Source: Pseudomonas marginalis (GTDB taxonomy: Bacteria > Pseudomonadota > Gammaproteobacteria > Pseudomonadales > Pseudomonadaceae). From it: 45,387 nt of DNA. Shown in pieces: positions 32,268-43,700 of the stretch. Under the pieces are notes generated by a model. It saw nothing but the letters and a program-made list of their open reading frames with translations. It did no database searches and was not told where the DNA came from. The stretch's first letter is position 1; every line of letters begins with the position of its first letter. A program made the position numbers and the translations under genes. The stretch lies in NCBI RefSeq assembly GCF_001645105.1, contig NZ_LKEG01000024.1, forward strand, positions 1 to 45,387, written 5' to 3'.

Positions 32268-34748
32268 ATGCTGCGAAACATTCCACTCAGTGCCTCAGGC
32301 CGGTTACGGCTGCTCATCGGGGTAACCTTGTGCAGCCAGTTGCTGATGCCCACCTTTGCCATGGCCGACGCGGCCTATGACGCCCTGATCATCCAGGCGC
32401 GCAACGGCAACTTCACCCCCGCCCTGACTCAATTGCGCCAATTGCCTGCCGAGCGCCAGACGCCAGGCCAGATCAGCGATCACCTGGTGATCGCCGGTTG
32501 GGCCGGCCAGGATGCCGAAGTGCTGAAGGTGTACGAGGCGCAGGGTCAGAACCGCAACTTGACTGCCCAGGCGCTGGCGACGGTTGCGCGTACCTATCGC
32601 AACCAGAAGCAGTGGGCGCAGGCCGAGGCGGTCTATCGCAAGGCGCTGCTGCGTGAACCGAATAATGTCGACCTGCAATTGGGCCTGGCCCTTACCCAGG
32701 CTGACGGTGGTAAGGCCAGCGAAGCGGTGCAGCGCACCCGCGCCTTGGTGGCCGCCAAGCCCGATGACCCCAACCGGCGCATGGCGCTGGGCTACGCGCT
32801 GACTCGCGCGGGCTTGCAGTTCGATGCGCTGCATGAATTCGACCAGGCGTTTATCCGCGCCGGCGACAAACCGGAAGTGGCCCGCGAATACATCGTCGCC
32901 CTGCAAAAGGCGCGTTTACCAGAGCCTGCATTGCGCCTGTCGGCCCAGCGTCCGGGGCTTGTTGACCCCGTCACTCAGCGTCGCCTGGAAGGTGACCTGG
33001 CGGCCGAGCGCGTGCGCATGGCCGAGTTCGCCACGCGCTCCGAGAAAGAACGCTATGTCATCGCTGATCGTGCCTTGCAGGGCTACGACCAACTCCTCGC
33101 CCGCTGGACCCCGGACGCGACGGCCCATGACGACGTGCTGACCTGGCGCATCGACCGCCTGGGCGCGCTCAAGGCACGGGCCCGCACCGCTGACGTGATT
33201 CGCGAGTACGAAACCCTCAAGGCTGAGGGTGTGCAATTGCCCACCTACGCTGTGCGTTGGGTGGCGGCATCCTATCTCGACCAGCGCCAGCCGGAAAAAG
33301 CCGAACCGTTGTACCGCCAGGCGCTGAGCGCCCCCGACGCCGAGCCCGATGATCGGGTCGAAGACACCACGGCGTTGTTCTACGCCTTGCAGGAAAGCGA
33401 TAAAGCCGACGACGCCCGCGAAGTCGCCAACAACCTCGCCAAGAACCAAAACCCTCGGGTCGAACTCAAGGGCTTGCCTGTCGGCAACCCCAGCGATGCG
33501 TGGATGGACGCGCAACAACTGTCAGCCCAGGCCGGCGTTTTCGGCGGGGACCTGCCAGGCAGCGAGGCCGGCCTGGAAGCGCTGGTGGCAAAAGCCCCGG
33601 GCAATGTCGGCTTGCGCCTGGCCCAGGCCGACATGTACCGCGCCCGTGATTGGCCACGGCGCGCCGAAGGCCTTCTCAAGGAAACTGAAGCCCAGGCCCC
33701 GCGCGACATTGGCCTGGAAGTGAGCCAGGCCTACACCGCCATGGACTTGCAGGAGTGGCGCCAACTCGATGTGCTGACCGATGACGTGGTCGCGCGCAAC
33801 CCGGACAACCGCCAGGTGCAGCGCCTCAGTCGCCTGCGCGATGTGCATGACATGGCCGAGCTACGGGTCGAGGCCTACACCGGTAAAAGCTTCGGCGGTG
33901 GCAACGACGGCGATGCGGGTGCCGTTTCGGGCAGCCGTGACTGGGGTATCGAAAGCCGCCTCTACACGCCGCCCATCGACGAAGATTGGCGCCTGTTCGC
34001 CGGTGCCGGCTATGCCCGCGCCGATTTCGAAGAGGGCACCGGCCAGCATCGTTGGCAGGTGGTCGGCGTAGAGCGGCGCACCCGCGACATGACCATTGAA
34101 GCCGAAGTGTCCAACCACTCCTACGGTGATGGCTCAAAACAAGGCGCTGCCGTGTCGATTGCCCGCGACATCAACGACAACTGGCAATACGGCGGCAGCC
34201 TTGGCTACCTCCTGTCCACCACCCCGCTGCGGGCGTTGAATGACGGCGTCACGGCCAACGGCGGCAGCGGTTTCATCCGCTGGCGTGCCAACGAAAGCCG
34301 CGAATGGAAACTGACCCTCAGCCCGTCCCATTTCAGCGATGGCAACGACCGTTTCGAAGCCTTGCTCAGCGGCCGTGAAGGCCTCTACAGCTCGTCGAAA
34401 GTGCAAGTGGACCTGGGCCTGGAAGTCGGCGCCAGCCGCAACAGCAAGGAAGACACGGTGTACTTCAACCCGAAGTCGGACTTCACCGTGTTGCCTGTCC
34501 TCAACATCAACCATGTGCTCTATCACCGCTACGAGACCCAGTGGAGTCAGCAGTTCCAGGTCGGTGCGGGTACGTATAGCCAGCGGGATTATTCCACCGG
34601 TGGCATCGGTCTGGTGGGCTACGGCCAACGCTTTCGCTGGAACGATGTCCTGGAAGCCGGCGCCAACCTGAGCCTGATCAGCCGACCTTATGACGGTGAT
34701 CGCGAACGCGATCTGCGTCTGCTCGTCGACCTCACTTACCGTTTCTAG
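32268..34748 (+). CDS. pgaA: PNAG export outer-membrane protein PgaA
   Basis: This 826-aa protein has a signal sequence (about residues 1-34, ending F-A-M-A-D-A). A long periplasmic TPR region follows (about 40-530, for example W-A-Q-A-E-A-V-Y-R-K-A-L-L-R-E-P-N-N-V-D), and then a C-terminal beta barrel of about 290 residues ending in L-T-Y-R-F, a proper outer-membrane C-terminal aromatic. The TPR part guides partly deacetylated poly-beta-1,6-N-acetylglucosamine and the barrel exports it. AAGGAAG is eight bases before the ATG at 32268; the open frame from 32208 lacks a ribosome site. It is first in the pgaABCD operon, 12 bases before pgaB. Confidence 0.95.
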   Translation: MLRNIPLSASGRLRLLIGVTLCSQLLMPTFAMADAAYDALIIQARNGNFTPALTQLRQLPAERQTPGQISDHLVIAGWAGQDAEVLKVYEAQGQNRNLTAQALATVARTYRNQKQWAQAEAVYRKALLREPNNVDLQLGLALTQADGGKASEAVQRTRALVAAKPDDPNRRMALGYALTRAGLQFDALHEFDQAFIRAGDKPEVAREYIVALQKARLPEPALRLSAQRPGLVDPVTQRRLEGDLAAERVRMAEFATRSEKERYVIADRALQGYDQLLARWTPDATAHDDVLTWRIDRLGALKARARTADVIREYETLKAEGVQLPTYAVRWVAASYLDQRQPEKAEPLYRQALSAPDAEPDDRVEDTTALFYALQESDKADDAREVANNLAKNQNPRVELKGLPVGNPSDAWMDAQQLSAQAGVFGGDLPGSEAGLEALVAKAPGNVGLRLAQADMYRARDWPRRAEGLLKETEAQAPRDIGLEVSQAYTAMDLQEWRQLDVLTDDVVARNPDNRQVQRLSRLRDVHDMAELRVEAYTGKSFGGGNDGDAGAVSGSRDWGIESRLYTPPIDEDWRLFAGAGYARADFEEGTGQHRWQVVGVERRTRDMTIEAEVSNHSYGDGSKQGAAVSIARDINDNWQYGGSLGYLLSTTPLRALNDGVTANGGSGFIRWRANESREWKLTLSPSHFSDGNDRFEALLSGREGLYSSSKVQVDLGLEVGASRNSKEDTVYFNPKSDFTVLPVLNINHVLYHRYETQWSQQFQVGAGTYSQRDYSTGGIGLVGYGQRFRWNDVLEAGANLSLISRPYDGDRERDLRLLVDLTYRF

Positions 34749-34760
34749 AAGAGCCTGACC

Positions 34761-36758
34761 ATGACCGTCCTCAGCCGTTGCCTGTTGATCCTGGGCGTAA
34801 TGCTGGCCAGTGCCTGCGCCCAGCAACCCGCACCCTTTACTCCACCCGCCGAGCGGCCGACCCCGGCCAATGAAGCGCCGTGGCCGAAAAACCATTTCCT
34901 GGGCATTGCCTACCACGACGTCGAGGATCGCGACCCCGATCAGGCGGTGGTGGCGGTGCGTACCGAACGTTTGATCGAACAGCTGGCCTGGCTGCGCGAG
35001 AACGGCTACCAGGCGGTCAGCGTCGACCAGATCCTGGCAGCCCGCAACGGTGGGCGGCCGCTGCCACCCAAAGCCATCATGCTCAGCTTCGATGACGGTT
35101 ATTCCAGCTTCTACACACGGGTGATGCCGATCCTGCGCGCCTATCACTGGCCGGCGTTGTTGGCGCCGGTGGGCTACTGGATCGATACGCCGATGGACAA
35201 ACCGGTGGACTTTGCCGGCCAACCACGGCCGCGTGGAGAGTTCCTTACCTGGCAGCAGATCCGCGAAGTGTCCCAGTCGGGCCTGGTGGAAATTGCGGCG
35301 CACACCGATGCCAGCCACACCGGCATCCTCGCCAACCCCCAGGGCAACCTGGAGCCGGCGGCGACCTCGCTGCGCTTTGATCCGGCCACGGGCCGTTATG
35401 AAAGCCAAGCGCAGTTCGATGCGCGGATGCGGGCCGATGTGGTGGCGATCTCCAACAAGATCCAAAAAGTCACGGGCAAGAAACCACGGGTGTGGGTATG
35501 GCCCTACGGTGCAGCCAAGGGCACTTCGCTGGCGATCGTTGGCGAGCAGGGCTATCAAATGGCCCTGACCCTGGAAGACGGCCTCGACAGCTCCAGTGAC
35601 CTGATGAACAGCCCGCGCTTCCTGGTCGCCTCTGACCCGGACGGCGAGCACTTCGCCAACAGCATCGTCGCGGCGCAAGCCAAGGCACCGCTGCGCGTGC
35701 TGCATGTGGACCTGGACAACGTCTACGACCCGGACCCGGCCCAGCAAGCGCGCAACCTCGACCAACTGGTGCAGAGAGTTGTCGACATGGGCGCGGGCAC
35801 CGTGTTCCTGCAAGCCTTCGCCGACCCCAAGGGTGACGGCCTGGTGCATGAACTGTATTTCCCCAACCGTCACTTGCCGGTACGTGCCGACTTGTTCAAC
35901 CGCGTCTCCTGGCAATTGCACACCCGTGCCCATGCCGCGGTGTATGCCTGGATGCCGGTGCTCAGTTTCGCCCTCGACCCCAAGCTGCCGCGCGTGACGC
36001 GCTGGGACCCGAAAACCGGCCAGGTCGGCCTCGACCCAGACCAATACAAACGCCTGTCGCCGTTTGACCCGCAGGTGCGCAAGATCATTGGTGAGATCTA
36101 TGAAGACCTGGCGCGCAACAACGCCATCGACGGTGTGCTGTACCACGACGATGCGGTGCTCAACGACTTCGAAGACGCCAGCCCGGCCGCGCTTAAGGCG
36201 TATGCCGCCAACGGCCTGCCGAATACGATCGAGGCCCTGCGTGCCGACCCGGCCGTGATGCAACGCTGGACGCGCTTCAAGAGCCGCTACCTGATCGACT
36301 TCACCAACGAGCTGACCGCCAAGGTCCGCGCCATCGGTGGGCCGCAGGTGCAGACCGCGCGCAATATCTTCGCCGAGCCGATGCTCAATCCCGGCAGCGA
36401 AGCCTGGTTCGCGCAGAACCTTGATGACTTCCTCCAGACCTACGACTGGACCGCGCCCATGGCCATGCCGTTGATGGAAGGCCAAGAGTACAAGACCTCC
36501 AACGCCTGGCTGGAGAAGCTGGTGGCGACGGTCAAGGCGCGTCCTGGCGCGATGGAGCGCACGGTATTCGAACTGCAAGCCAAAGACTGGCGCACCAAGG
36601 CCGCGCCGGATATTGACGCTAAGCAGATGGCTGAATGGATGGGTGTACTCAAGCGCCAGGGTGTCACGAGTTTCGGTTACTACCCGGACAACTTCCTGGA
36701 AAACTCCCCGGACCTGAAGACTGTGCGTCCGGCCCTTTCCAACCAATGGAACCCTTGA
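34761..36758 (+). CDS. pgaB: PNAG N-deacetylase lipoprotein PgaB
   Basis: This is a 665-aa lipoprotein with lipobox LASAC (Cys19). The N-terminal deacetylase domain has the metal motif F-D-D-G-Y (about residues 110-114), the histidine motif H-T-D-A-S-H (about 178-183) and the W-P-Y-G-A-A-K-G loop. The C-terminal half is the glycoside-hydrolase-like (GH153) domain, with [10 protein letters not shown] and the acidic Y-H-D-D-A-V-L motif. It removes some acetyl groups from poly-N-acetylglucosamine in the periplasm, which is needed for export through PgaA. All key residues are present. It ends two bases before pgaC. Confidence 0.95.
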   Translation: MTVLSRCLLILGVMLASACAQQPAPFTPPAERPTPANEAPWPKNHFLGIAYHDVEDRDPDQAVVAVRTERLIEQLAWLRENGYQAVSVDQILAARNGGRPLPPKAIMLSFDDGYSSFYTRVMPILRAYHWPALLAPVGYWIDTPMDKPVDFAGQPRPRGEFLTWQQIREVSQSGLVEIAAHTDASHTGILANPQGNLEPAATSLRFDPATGRYESQAQFDARMRADVVAISNKIQKVTGKKPRVWVWPYGAAKGTSLAIVGEQGYQMALTLEDGLDSSSDLMNSPRFLVASDPDGEHFANSIVAAQAKAPLRVLHVDLDNVYDPDPAQQARNLDQLVQRVVDMGAGTVFLQAFADPKGDGLVHELYFPNRHLPVRADLFNRVSWQLHTRAHAAVYAWMPVLSFALDPKLPRVTRWDPKTGQVGLDPDQYKRLSPFDPQVRKIIGEIYEDLARNNAIDGVLYHDDAVLNDFEDASPAALKAYAANGLPNTIEALRADPAVMQRWTRFKSRYLIDFTNELTAKVRAIGGPQVQTARNIFAEPMLNPGSEAWFAQNLDDFLQTYDWTAPMAMPLMEGQEYKTSNAWLEKLVATVKARPGAMERTVFELQAKDWRTKAAPDIDAKQMAEWMGVLKRQGVTSFGYYPDNFLENSPDLKTVRPALSNQWNP

Positions 36759-36760
36759 CC

Positions 36761-38101
36761 ATGTTCGACAGACTCCTGGCTTTATTCGTGCTGGCATTGG
36801 TATTGGGCGTGCCCCTGGGCCTGATCTTCCTGGTCACCGGGCAGTTCCTGATGGACTTTGTGTTTTTCTACCCGCTGTTCATGTCGGCGTTGTGGATCGC
36901 AGGCGGCGTTTACTTCTGGCTGCACTGGGAGCGCCACTGGCCCTGGGAAGAAGACACCCCGGCACCCACGCTGGCCGGCAACCCGCTGATCTCGATCATC
37001 ATCCCTTGCTACAACGAAGGGGATAACGCCGCCGACACCATCCATGCGGCGCTGGGCCAGTTGTACCCGAACATCGAAGTGATCGCGGTGAGCGACGGCT
37101 CCAAGGACAACACCGCCGCCGTGCTCGACGCACTGGCACTGGAGCACCCGCGCTTGCGCGTGTTGCACCTGGCGCAGAACCAGGGCAAGGCGGTGGCCTT
37201 GCGCATGGGGGCCGTGGCCGCACGCAGCGAATACCTGGTGTGCATCGACGGCGATGCGTTGCTGGATAAAAACGCGGCGGCCTACCTGGTTGCGCCGATG
37301 CTCGATAACCCGCGCCTGGGCGCCGTGACCGGCAACCCACGGATCCGCACACGCTCGACCTTGATCGGCCGGGTGCAAGTGGGTGAGTTCTCTTCGATCA
37401 TCGGCTTGATCAAGCGGACACAACGGGTGTTTGGCCGGATCTTCACGGTGTCGGGTGTGGTGGTAGCGTTCCGTAAAAAGGCGCTCGACCGTATCGACTA
37501 CTGGAGCACCGACATGATCACCGAGGACATCGATGTCAGTTGGAAGCTGCAGCTTGATCACTGGAGCATCTTCTACGAGCCGCGCGCCCTGTGCTGGATC
37601 CTGATGCCCGAAACCGTCGGCGGCCTGTGGAAACAGCGCCTGCGTTGGGCCCAGGGCGGTGCCGAAGTGCTGTTCAAGAATATCCGTGGCATCTGGCAAT
37701 GGCGTCACCGCTACCTGTGGCCGCTGCTGTTCGAATACTGCCTGTCCACCGGTTGGGCGTTCACGTTCCTGCTGTCGGTGATTTTCTGGGGGGTGGGCAA
37801 GTTCATTCCGCTGCCCCAGGCCATTGCCGTGGACTCCCTGATGCCGCCGGCGTTTACCGGGCTGGTGCTGGCGATGGTGTGCCTGTTGCAGTTTGCGGTG
37901 AGCATCCTGATCGACCGCCGCTACGAGAAAGACCTGTGGAAAACCCTGTTCTGGACCGTGTGGTACCCGATGGTGTTCTGGCTGGTCAGTTTGTTCACCA
38001 CCCTGGTCAGCTTTCCCAAGGTGCTGTTCAACCAGCACCAGAAGCGCGCGCGCTGGGTCAGCCCCGATCGCGGCATCAAACCCACTGAAGAGGAGGCGTG
38101 A
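36761..38101 (+). CDS. pgaC: Poly-N-acetylglucosamine synthase PgaC, GT2
   Basis: This is a 446-aa inner-membrane processive glycosyltransferase. Two N-terminal helices (about residues 5-27 and 32-53) precede the GT2 domain, with [14 protein letters not shown], the D-G-D metal motif, the T-E-D-I-D base and Q-R-L-R-W for product binding. Two to three C-terminal helices follow. It polymerises UDP-GlcNAc into beta-1,6 chains, with PgaD as partner. The upstream ATG at 36635 lies within pgaB in another frame and is rejected. Confidence 0.95.
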   Translation: MFDRLLALFVLALVLGVPLGLIFLVTGQFLMDFVFFYPLFMSALWIAGGVYFWLHWERHWPWEEDTPAPTLAGNPLISIIIPCYNEGDNAADTIHAALGQLYPNIEVIAVSDGSKDNTAAVLDALALEHPRLRVLHLAQNQGKAVALRMGAVAARSEYLVCIDGDALLDKNAAAYLVAPMLDNPRLGAVTGNPRIRTRSTLIGRVQVGEFSSIIGLIKRTQRVFGRIFTVSGVVVAFRKKALDRIDYWSTDMITEDIDVSWKLQLDHWSIFYEPRALCWILMPETVGGLWKQRLRWAQGGAEVLFKNIRGIWQWRHRYLWPLLFEYCLSTGWAFTFLLSVIFWGVGKFIPLPQAIAVDSLMPPAFTGLVLAMVCLLQFAVSILIDRRYEKDLWKTLFWTVWYPMVFWLVSLFTTLVSFPKVLFNQHQKRARWVSPDRGIKPTEEEA

Positions 38102-38103
38102 TC

Positions 38104-38586
38104 ATGAAACTGGTCAGAACCCGCCAACGTACCGTGATGTGGATCATCGATGTGCTGTTGACCCTGATGGCCTGGGCCGGATTGATCTGGCTGCTGGCCC
38201 GCGGGATCGGCTCGATGCTCGACAGCCACGGTGGGCCACGGATTGAAGCGCCGATCTTTGCAGCGCTCAATACCCTGCAGATCTACCTGTGGATCGCGCT
38301 GTTCAACGCTGTGATCCTGGTCAGCTGGGCCCGCTACCAGCAACGCAAGGGGCGCAAGTTCGCCCAGCGTCGCGCGGAGGCCAAGGCCCTCACCGACAAG
38401 AACCTGAGCGAGAGCTTCAGCCTTGCTGAAGGGGACCTTGAGCAGTTGCGTCGACCTGGGGTGTTGGTGATCCATAACGACGAGGACGGCGGTGTCGCGC
38501 AAGTGACATCCCATGTCTCCCGCGATGTGGAAAAGCCGGGGCTGACACTGGTGCCTGGTAAGGACCAGTCCAAAGACGCCGGTTGA
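38104..38586 (+). CDS. pgaD: PgaD, auxiliary subunit of PNAG synthase
   Basis: This 160-aa protein has two membrane helices (about residues 12-34 and 55-77) and a charged cytoplasmic tail. The family is small and variable; the helix pattern and position after pgaC identify it. GAGGAGG lies eight bases before the ATG at 38104, so that start is better than the GTG at 38098 that overlaps the pgaC stop. In E. coli PgaD, with PgaC, binds cyclic di-GMP and so activates synthesis; the same is expected here. Confidence 0.9.
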   Translation: MKLVRTRQRTVMWIIDVLLTLMAWAGLIWLLARGIGSMLDSHGGPRIEAPIFAALNTLQIYLWIALFNAVILVSWARYQQRKGRKFAQRRAEAKALTDKNLSESFSLAEGDLEQLRRPGVLVIHNDEDGGVAQVTSHVSRDVEKPGLTLVPGKDQSKDAG

Positions 38587-38591
38587 GTATT

Positions 38592-38633
38592 GTGACGGGC
38601 GGGCTTTGTGTCTGCCACAAGCCCACTCGTCAC
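38592..38633 (+). terminator. Long imperfect hairpin after pgaD
   Basis: A stem of about 19 positions (38592-38610 with 38615-38633) has one mismatch and one bulge and closes a four-base loop. It begins five bases past the pgaD stop. There is no T tract, but length and position suggest it ends the pga transcript. Confidence 0.55.
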
Positions 38634-38962
38634 AGGCATAAGCTTTAAGCCCATAAATGGGATCTAAATCACAAAAAGGCCGCGAACTTTTCTGCTGTTT
38701 TCGGTACTAACTTATCTCGGCAAGAACTTGATGGCTAATTAATAGCAATCTGTTAGTTCTCCGACGAATCGCGATCAATAGTGCTGCCGCTTGTCGGATT
38801 AATACTTCCAGTTACAAGTCGTTCGCCTATTTGATTATTTTTACTTGTTATTAATCAATGAGTTGCGTGATTAACTTGCGCGAATATCCAACTAGCTCTG
38901 TTCTTTGAGTTAGCGGAAGTTCGATGTTAGTTTGCCGCCCTTTGATTTTCGACGGATCGAAC
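38634..38962 (+). promoter_or_regulatory. A+T-rich region upstream of the two-partner secretion genes
   Basis: This gap of about 330 bp is much richer in A+T than its surroundings, with runs such as TTGATTATTTTTACTTGTTATTAATC near 38830-38860 (read in two halves). It contains a dyad TCCGAC / GTCGGA around 38760-38800. I find no open frame with a ribosome site. It probably carries the promoter of the tpsB/tpsA pair and may be bound by MvaT-type silencers, which prefer such DNA. No -35/-10 pair is convincing. Confidence 0.5.
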
Positions 38963-40687
38963 ATGTCTTCGTTACTGCCACGGACTCGGTTTCTGCTGTG
39001 CACTTTACTGCTCGCTTATTTGAGCCTGAACAGCGCCACGGCCGCCCCTACGCCCGGGGATCAGGACCTGATCCGCGACCGGCAGAACCGCTTGCTCGAA
39101 GAGCAGCGCCGGCGCCTCGAAGAGCTCCAGGACCTGCCGGGCAAGGGCACCCAGTCCCAGACCCCGGCCGCGCCTGCCGACACCCGTTGCTTCCCTATCA
39201 AAGACATCCAACTGCAGGGTGCCGACAGCCTGTCGGCGTCGGATCGCGTGCGCCTGCTCAAGCCCTATGTCGGCCAATGCCTGGGTGTCTCGCACCTCAA
39301 TGAGCTGCTTAAGGTCATCACTGATTTCTACATCGCCAAAGGCCGTGTCACCAGCCGCGCCTACCTGCCGCAGCAGGACCTTTCCAGCGGCCACCTGCAG
39401 GTGCTGGTGGTGGAAGGCAAGCTCGAAGGCGTGAAAGGCGGCCCAGGCAGCACCGTCACCGACCGCGAACTGGCGATGGCCTTTCCCGGCAAGGTGGGTG
39501 AGCCGCTCAACCTGCGCGAAGTCGAACAACTGGTCGACCAACTCAGCCGCTTGCCGTCCAAGCAGGCGCAGATGGAGCTGACGCCCGGCAGCCAAGTGGG
39601 CGGCAGCGAAGTGGTGGTCAAGAACACCCCGCAGAAGCCCTGGCGCGCCAGCCTGTCGCGTAACAACGATGGTCAGAAAAGCACCGGCGAACAGCAATGG
39701 GGTGCTGGTCTTGAGTGGGACAGCCCCCTCGGCCTGGCCGATCAACTGATACTGCGCGGCGGCCACGACGCCATGAGTGACCACCAGAAAACCTCGAAAA
39801 ACAGCATGCTCTACTACAACGTGCCATGGGGCTGGTGGAACTTCAGTTACACCTACAGCGAAAGCGACTACCGCACCCTCGGCGATGCTGATGGCTTCAA
39901 GTTCAAGCAGTCCGGCGACAGCCAGAACCATCAGCTGCGCGCCGAGCGTGTGATCCATCGTGACGATGTGAGCAAGACCTCGGTGAACGTCGGCCTCGCC
40001 CATATACGCACCAACAACTACTTGCTCGATACTCGCCTGGGCCCCAGCAGCAACCGCCTCAGTGAGTTCCAGGTCGGCATCAACCACGGGCGGCGCATCG
40101 GCAGCGCCTTCGTCAACCTCGACCTGGGTATGCAGAACGGCATCGGCGCCTTCGACGCGCAAAGCAACGACCAGGAACGCGATCGCGAGGGCAACCTCAC
40201 GCCCACGCCGAACTACCGCAAATACACCGCCACGCTCAGCTACCTGCAGCCCTTCACGCTGTGGGGTGAGTCGTTCAGTTTTTCCAGCCTGGCCACCGGG
40301 CAGCGCAGTGAAGACGTGCTGTTCAGCCCCCAGCGTATCAGCCTGGGCGGGTCGGCCTCGGTACGCGGCTACAAGGACCAGCAACTCACCGGTGACAGTG
40401 GTGGCTACTGGCGCAACGACATTCGCTGGGCCCGCCCGGTGACGTGGGACTGGATGCGCCCGGCGTTCCTGGAATACGGCGCCAGTGTCGGCTACGACCA
40501 GGGTGTGATCCGCAATGACCGCTACAACGAAACGCTCCATGGGCGGGTTTCGAGCAACTCCTTGGAGCTGTTCGCCCGCGGCAAAAACGTCAGCGCCAGC
40601 GTGACATTTGCCCACTCCTTGGAACGCCCTGCGGTGATGAGCGAGCGCGAAGCGCCGATCTATTTCCGCATGGATTTTTACCTGTAA
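38963..40687 (+). CDS. TpsB outer-membrane transporter, ShlB/FhaC/CdiB family
   Basis: This 574-aa protein has a signal peptide (about residues 1-28, ending A-T-A-A). A short charged helix follows (R-Q-N-R-L-L-E-E-Q-R-R-R-L-E-E-L), then two POTRA domains (about 75-230; first strand C-F-P-I-K-D-I-Q-L-Q-G-A), then a 16-strand barrel. The plug-loop motif V-R-G-Y is present in S-A-S-V-R-G-Y, and the protein ends in F-Y-L, a barrel-type C-terminus. It secretes the large exoprotein encoded 30 bases downstream. The ATG at 38963 gives a normal signal peptide, unlike the frame from 38924. Confidence 0.95.
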   Translation: MSSLLPRTRFLLCTLLLAYLSLNSATAAPTPGDQDLIRDRQNRLLEEQRRRLEELQDLPGKGTQSQTPAAPADTRCFPIKDIQLQGADSLSASDRVRLLKPYVGQCLGVSHLNELLKVITDFYIAKGRVTSRAYLPQQDLSSGHLQVLVVEGKLEGVKGGPGSTVTDRELAMAFPGKVGEPLNLREVEQLVDQLSRLPSKQAQMELTPGSQVGGSEVVVKNTPQKPWRASLSRNNDGQKSTGEQQWGAGLEWDSPLGLADQLILRGGHDAMSDHQKTSKNSMLYYNVPWGWWNFSYTYSESDYRTLGDADGFKFKQSGDSQNHQLRAERVIHRDDVSKTSVNVGLAHIRTNNYLLDTRLGPSSNRLSEFQVGINHGRRIGSAFVNLDLGMQNGIGAFDAQSNDQERDREGNLTPTPNYRKYTATLSYLQPFTLWGESFSFSSLATGQRSEDVLFSPQRISLGGSASVRGYKDQQLTGDSGGYWRNDIRWARPVTWDWMRPAFLEYGASVGYDQGVIRNDRYNETLHGRVSSNSLELFARGKNVSASVTFAHSLERPAVMSEREAPIYFRMDFYL

Positions 40688-40717
40688 TTCAACGCCAGCT
40701 GCCTTGAGATCTTGAAT

Positions 40718-43700
40718 ATGGACATTCGCCCTGCTTCTGCCCTGAAAAGCCTAACCCAGCGCGGCCTCGCACTGATTCTGGCGAATGCGCTGTTCTGGCA
40801 GCCGCTGTTGGCCCAGGCCGACGGCATTGTCGTCAGCGGCCCTGGCACCACGGTCGGCCAGGCAGGCAATGGCGTGCCGGTGGTGAACATCGCCACGCCG
40901 AACGGCAGCGGCCTGTCGCACAACCAATTCAAGGACTACAACGTCGGCCCCAACGGCGTGATCCTTAACAACGCCAGCGGGCCGGTGCAAAGCACGCAAC
41001 TGGGCGGGATCATCGTCGGCAACCCGAACCTCAGGGGCGGCGCGGCGAATGTCATCCTCAACGAAGTCAAAGGCGGCAGCCCCAGCCAATTGCGCGGCTA
41101 CACCGAAGTGGCGGGCCAGTCGGCCAAGGTCATCGTCGCCAACCCCTACGGCATCAGCTGCAATGGCTGCGGCTTCATCAACACCCCCAACGTCACCCTG
41201 ACCACCGGCAAACCGATGATCGATCAGGCCGGGCAGCTGAAAAGCTACCAGGTCGATGGCGGCGCCGTGACCATCGACGGCCAGGGCTTGAATGCAAGCA
41301 ACGTGGACCGCTTCGAAATCATCACCCGTTCGGCCAAGATCAACGCGAAGATCAACGCCCGCCAACTGACCGTGATCGCCGGCCGCAACGACGTCGATGC
41401 ACAAAGCCTGAAGACCACTGCGCGCGCCGACGACGGCAGCGCCAAGCCCGAACTGGCCATCGACTCGTCGGCCCTGGGTGGCATGTATGCCGGTGCGATC
41501 AAACTGGTGGGCACCGAAGCCGGTGTGGGCGTGAAGCTCGACGGCACACTGGCCGCCAGTGGTGGCGATATTCAGCTCGACGCCAACGGCCACCTGAGCA
41601 TGGCCCAGGCCGCCGCGAGCGGTGTGGTGGACATCAAGGCCGCGAGCCTGGAGACCAAGGGCGCGGTGTACGCGGGCACCACCCTCAAGGCACAGACCAA
41701 AGGCGCACTGAAAAACAGCAAAACCCTCGCCGCCCGCGACAGCATCACCCTGGCCAGCAACGGTCAGTTGACCAACAGCGGCATCATCGAAGCCGGGGTC
41801 AACCCAGACAACACCCGCAATGCCGGTGGCGACGTCACCCTCGACAGCCAGCACCTCACCAACACCGGCACGGTGATCGCCAATCGCAACCTCACCGCCA
41901 CCGCGCAAAGCCTGGATAACCAGGGCGCTACCTTGAGCGCCAAGCAGGCGCTGAACGTCACCGCCGCCAGCGTCGACAACCGCAACAAAGGTCGCCTGCT
42001 CAGCGACGGCGCACAGACCCTCAACGTCAGCGGCCTGCTGGACAACAGCCAGGGCGGCATCATCGACAGCACCGGTGCGTTCACCCTCAACGGCAATACC
42101 CTGGAAAACAGCGCCGGTAGCTTGACCGCTGGTGGGGCGATCACCCTCGATTTGATCGGCGACCTGATCAACCGCAACGGCAAGCTGGCAAGCGGCGGGC
42201 CGCTGCTGATCCAGCGCGCCGCGCACATCGATAACCAGGGCGGCAAGCTCGCCAGCCAGGGCTTGCTGACGGTATTCGCCAATAGCATCGACAACCGTAA
42301 CACCGGCACCCTGGCTGCCAACGATGGCCTGGCCCTGACCACCAGCGGCCTGTTGCAAAACAGCGGCAACGGTCTGATCCACAGTGAAAACGCTGGCGTG
42401 ACCATCACCGCCGGTACACTCGACAACGACGGTGGCCGCATCGCCGCCAAAGCCGGTGATGCGCAGATCGATGCAACGGATTTCAACAACGGCAGCGGCG
42501 CGCTGTTTGCTCGGGATCGCGTGCACCTGACCGGTATGAATGTGGATAACGGCGGCGAGATCGCCGGCAACCGGATCGACGTCAGCCTGAAGGGCGCACT
42601 GACCAACCGTGGCCTGATCGAAAGCGCCACGGCCCTTGATGTCGAGACCGCCAGCCTCAACAACAGCGGGCAAATGCGCGCCTTGGGCACCAGCGGCAAG
42701 ACCCGCTACGCCATCGGTGGCCTGCTCAACAACAGCGGTAGCCTGGAAACCGCCAACGACCAATTGAGCCTCGCCGCGACCCGCTTCCAGAACACCGGCG
42801 GCAAGGTGTTGCACGTGGGCACCGGCGCGCTCGACCTCAGTGGCATCAGCCTCGATGACGTGGGTGGCAGCCTGGTCACCAACGGCGACCTGACCTTCGA
42901 CAAAGTCAATTGGACCAACAGCACCGCGATCCAGGCCGGGCGCCTGACCGTCAACGTGGATAACCTGCAACAGACCGCCACCGGCAAACTGCTCGGCACC
43001 CGCGCCCTGGTCGGCAGCGGCAAGGACTGGACCGTGGGCGGCAGTGTCGCCAGCCAGGGCAGCCTGGATCTTTCGGTGGACAACCTGCTCAACGACCACG
43101 GTCTGATCTTCAGCGGCGGCGACCTGAACCTCAAGGTCGACCGCCTGAAAAACCTCGGCGCCACGCTCTACGCCATGGGCAACCTGCGCGTCGATCGTGA
43201 CGGCCAGGGCGGCTTGGCCAGCAGCATCATCAACAGCTCGGGCACCATCGAGAGCGAGCGCAACCTGGTCCTGGCCGCCAGCACGATCCAGAACATCCGA
43301 ACTGTGCTCACCACTGAGTCCGGCATCTACAGCGCCTCCATCACTCCCACGGCCTGTATCTTTCGCGTAACCGGTGGCGACTGCGAAGGCGGCAAGCAAA
43401 ACCGGCCGTTCCAGATTACCCAGCGTGATCACTTCATCGTCAGCGATGCCACGGCAGCGTCCAGCATCACCTCGGGCGGCAACATGCTGCTCACCGGCGG
43501 CGAGCTGCTCAACAGCAGCAGTAGCATCGGCGCCGGTGGCAACCTCACGGCTGTCGTCAACCAACTCACCAATGTCGGTGTAGTGACCCACGACACTCAG
43601 TACGATCGCATCTTCACCTCCGCCCGTGAGCGCAAGCCCGGTGCCTGGTACCGCGAAGCCGCTGCGTTCACCCAGCGCTATTCGGCCGGCCAGGACATGG

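Noticed and set aside
34134..36797. Open minus-strand frame of 887 codons across pgaA/pgaB
   Set aside because: It spans two real genes on the other strand, is rich in His/Arg/Gly/Val with no domain, and arises from the high third-position GC of this DNA.
40751..43591. Open minus-strand frame of 946 codons
   Set aside because: It lies antisense to the TpsA exoprotein, whose plus frame has clear TPS and FHA motifs. The translated minus frame is a low-complexity Val/Ala/Gly/Asp string with no ribosome site.
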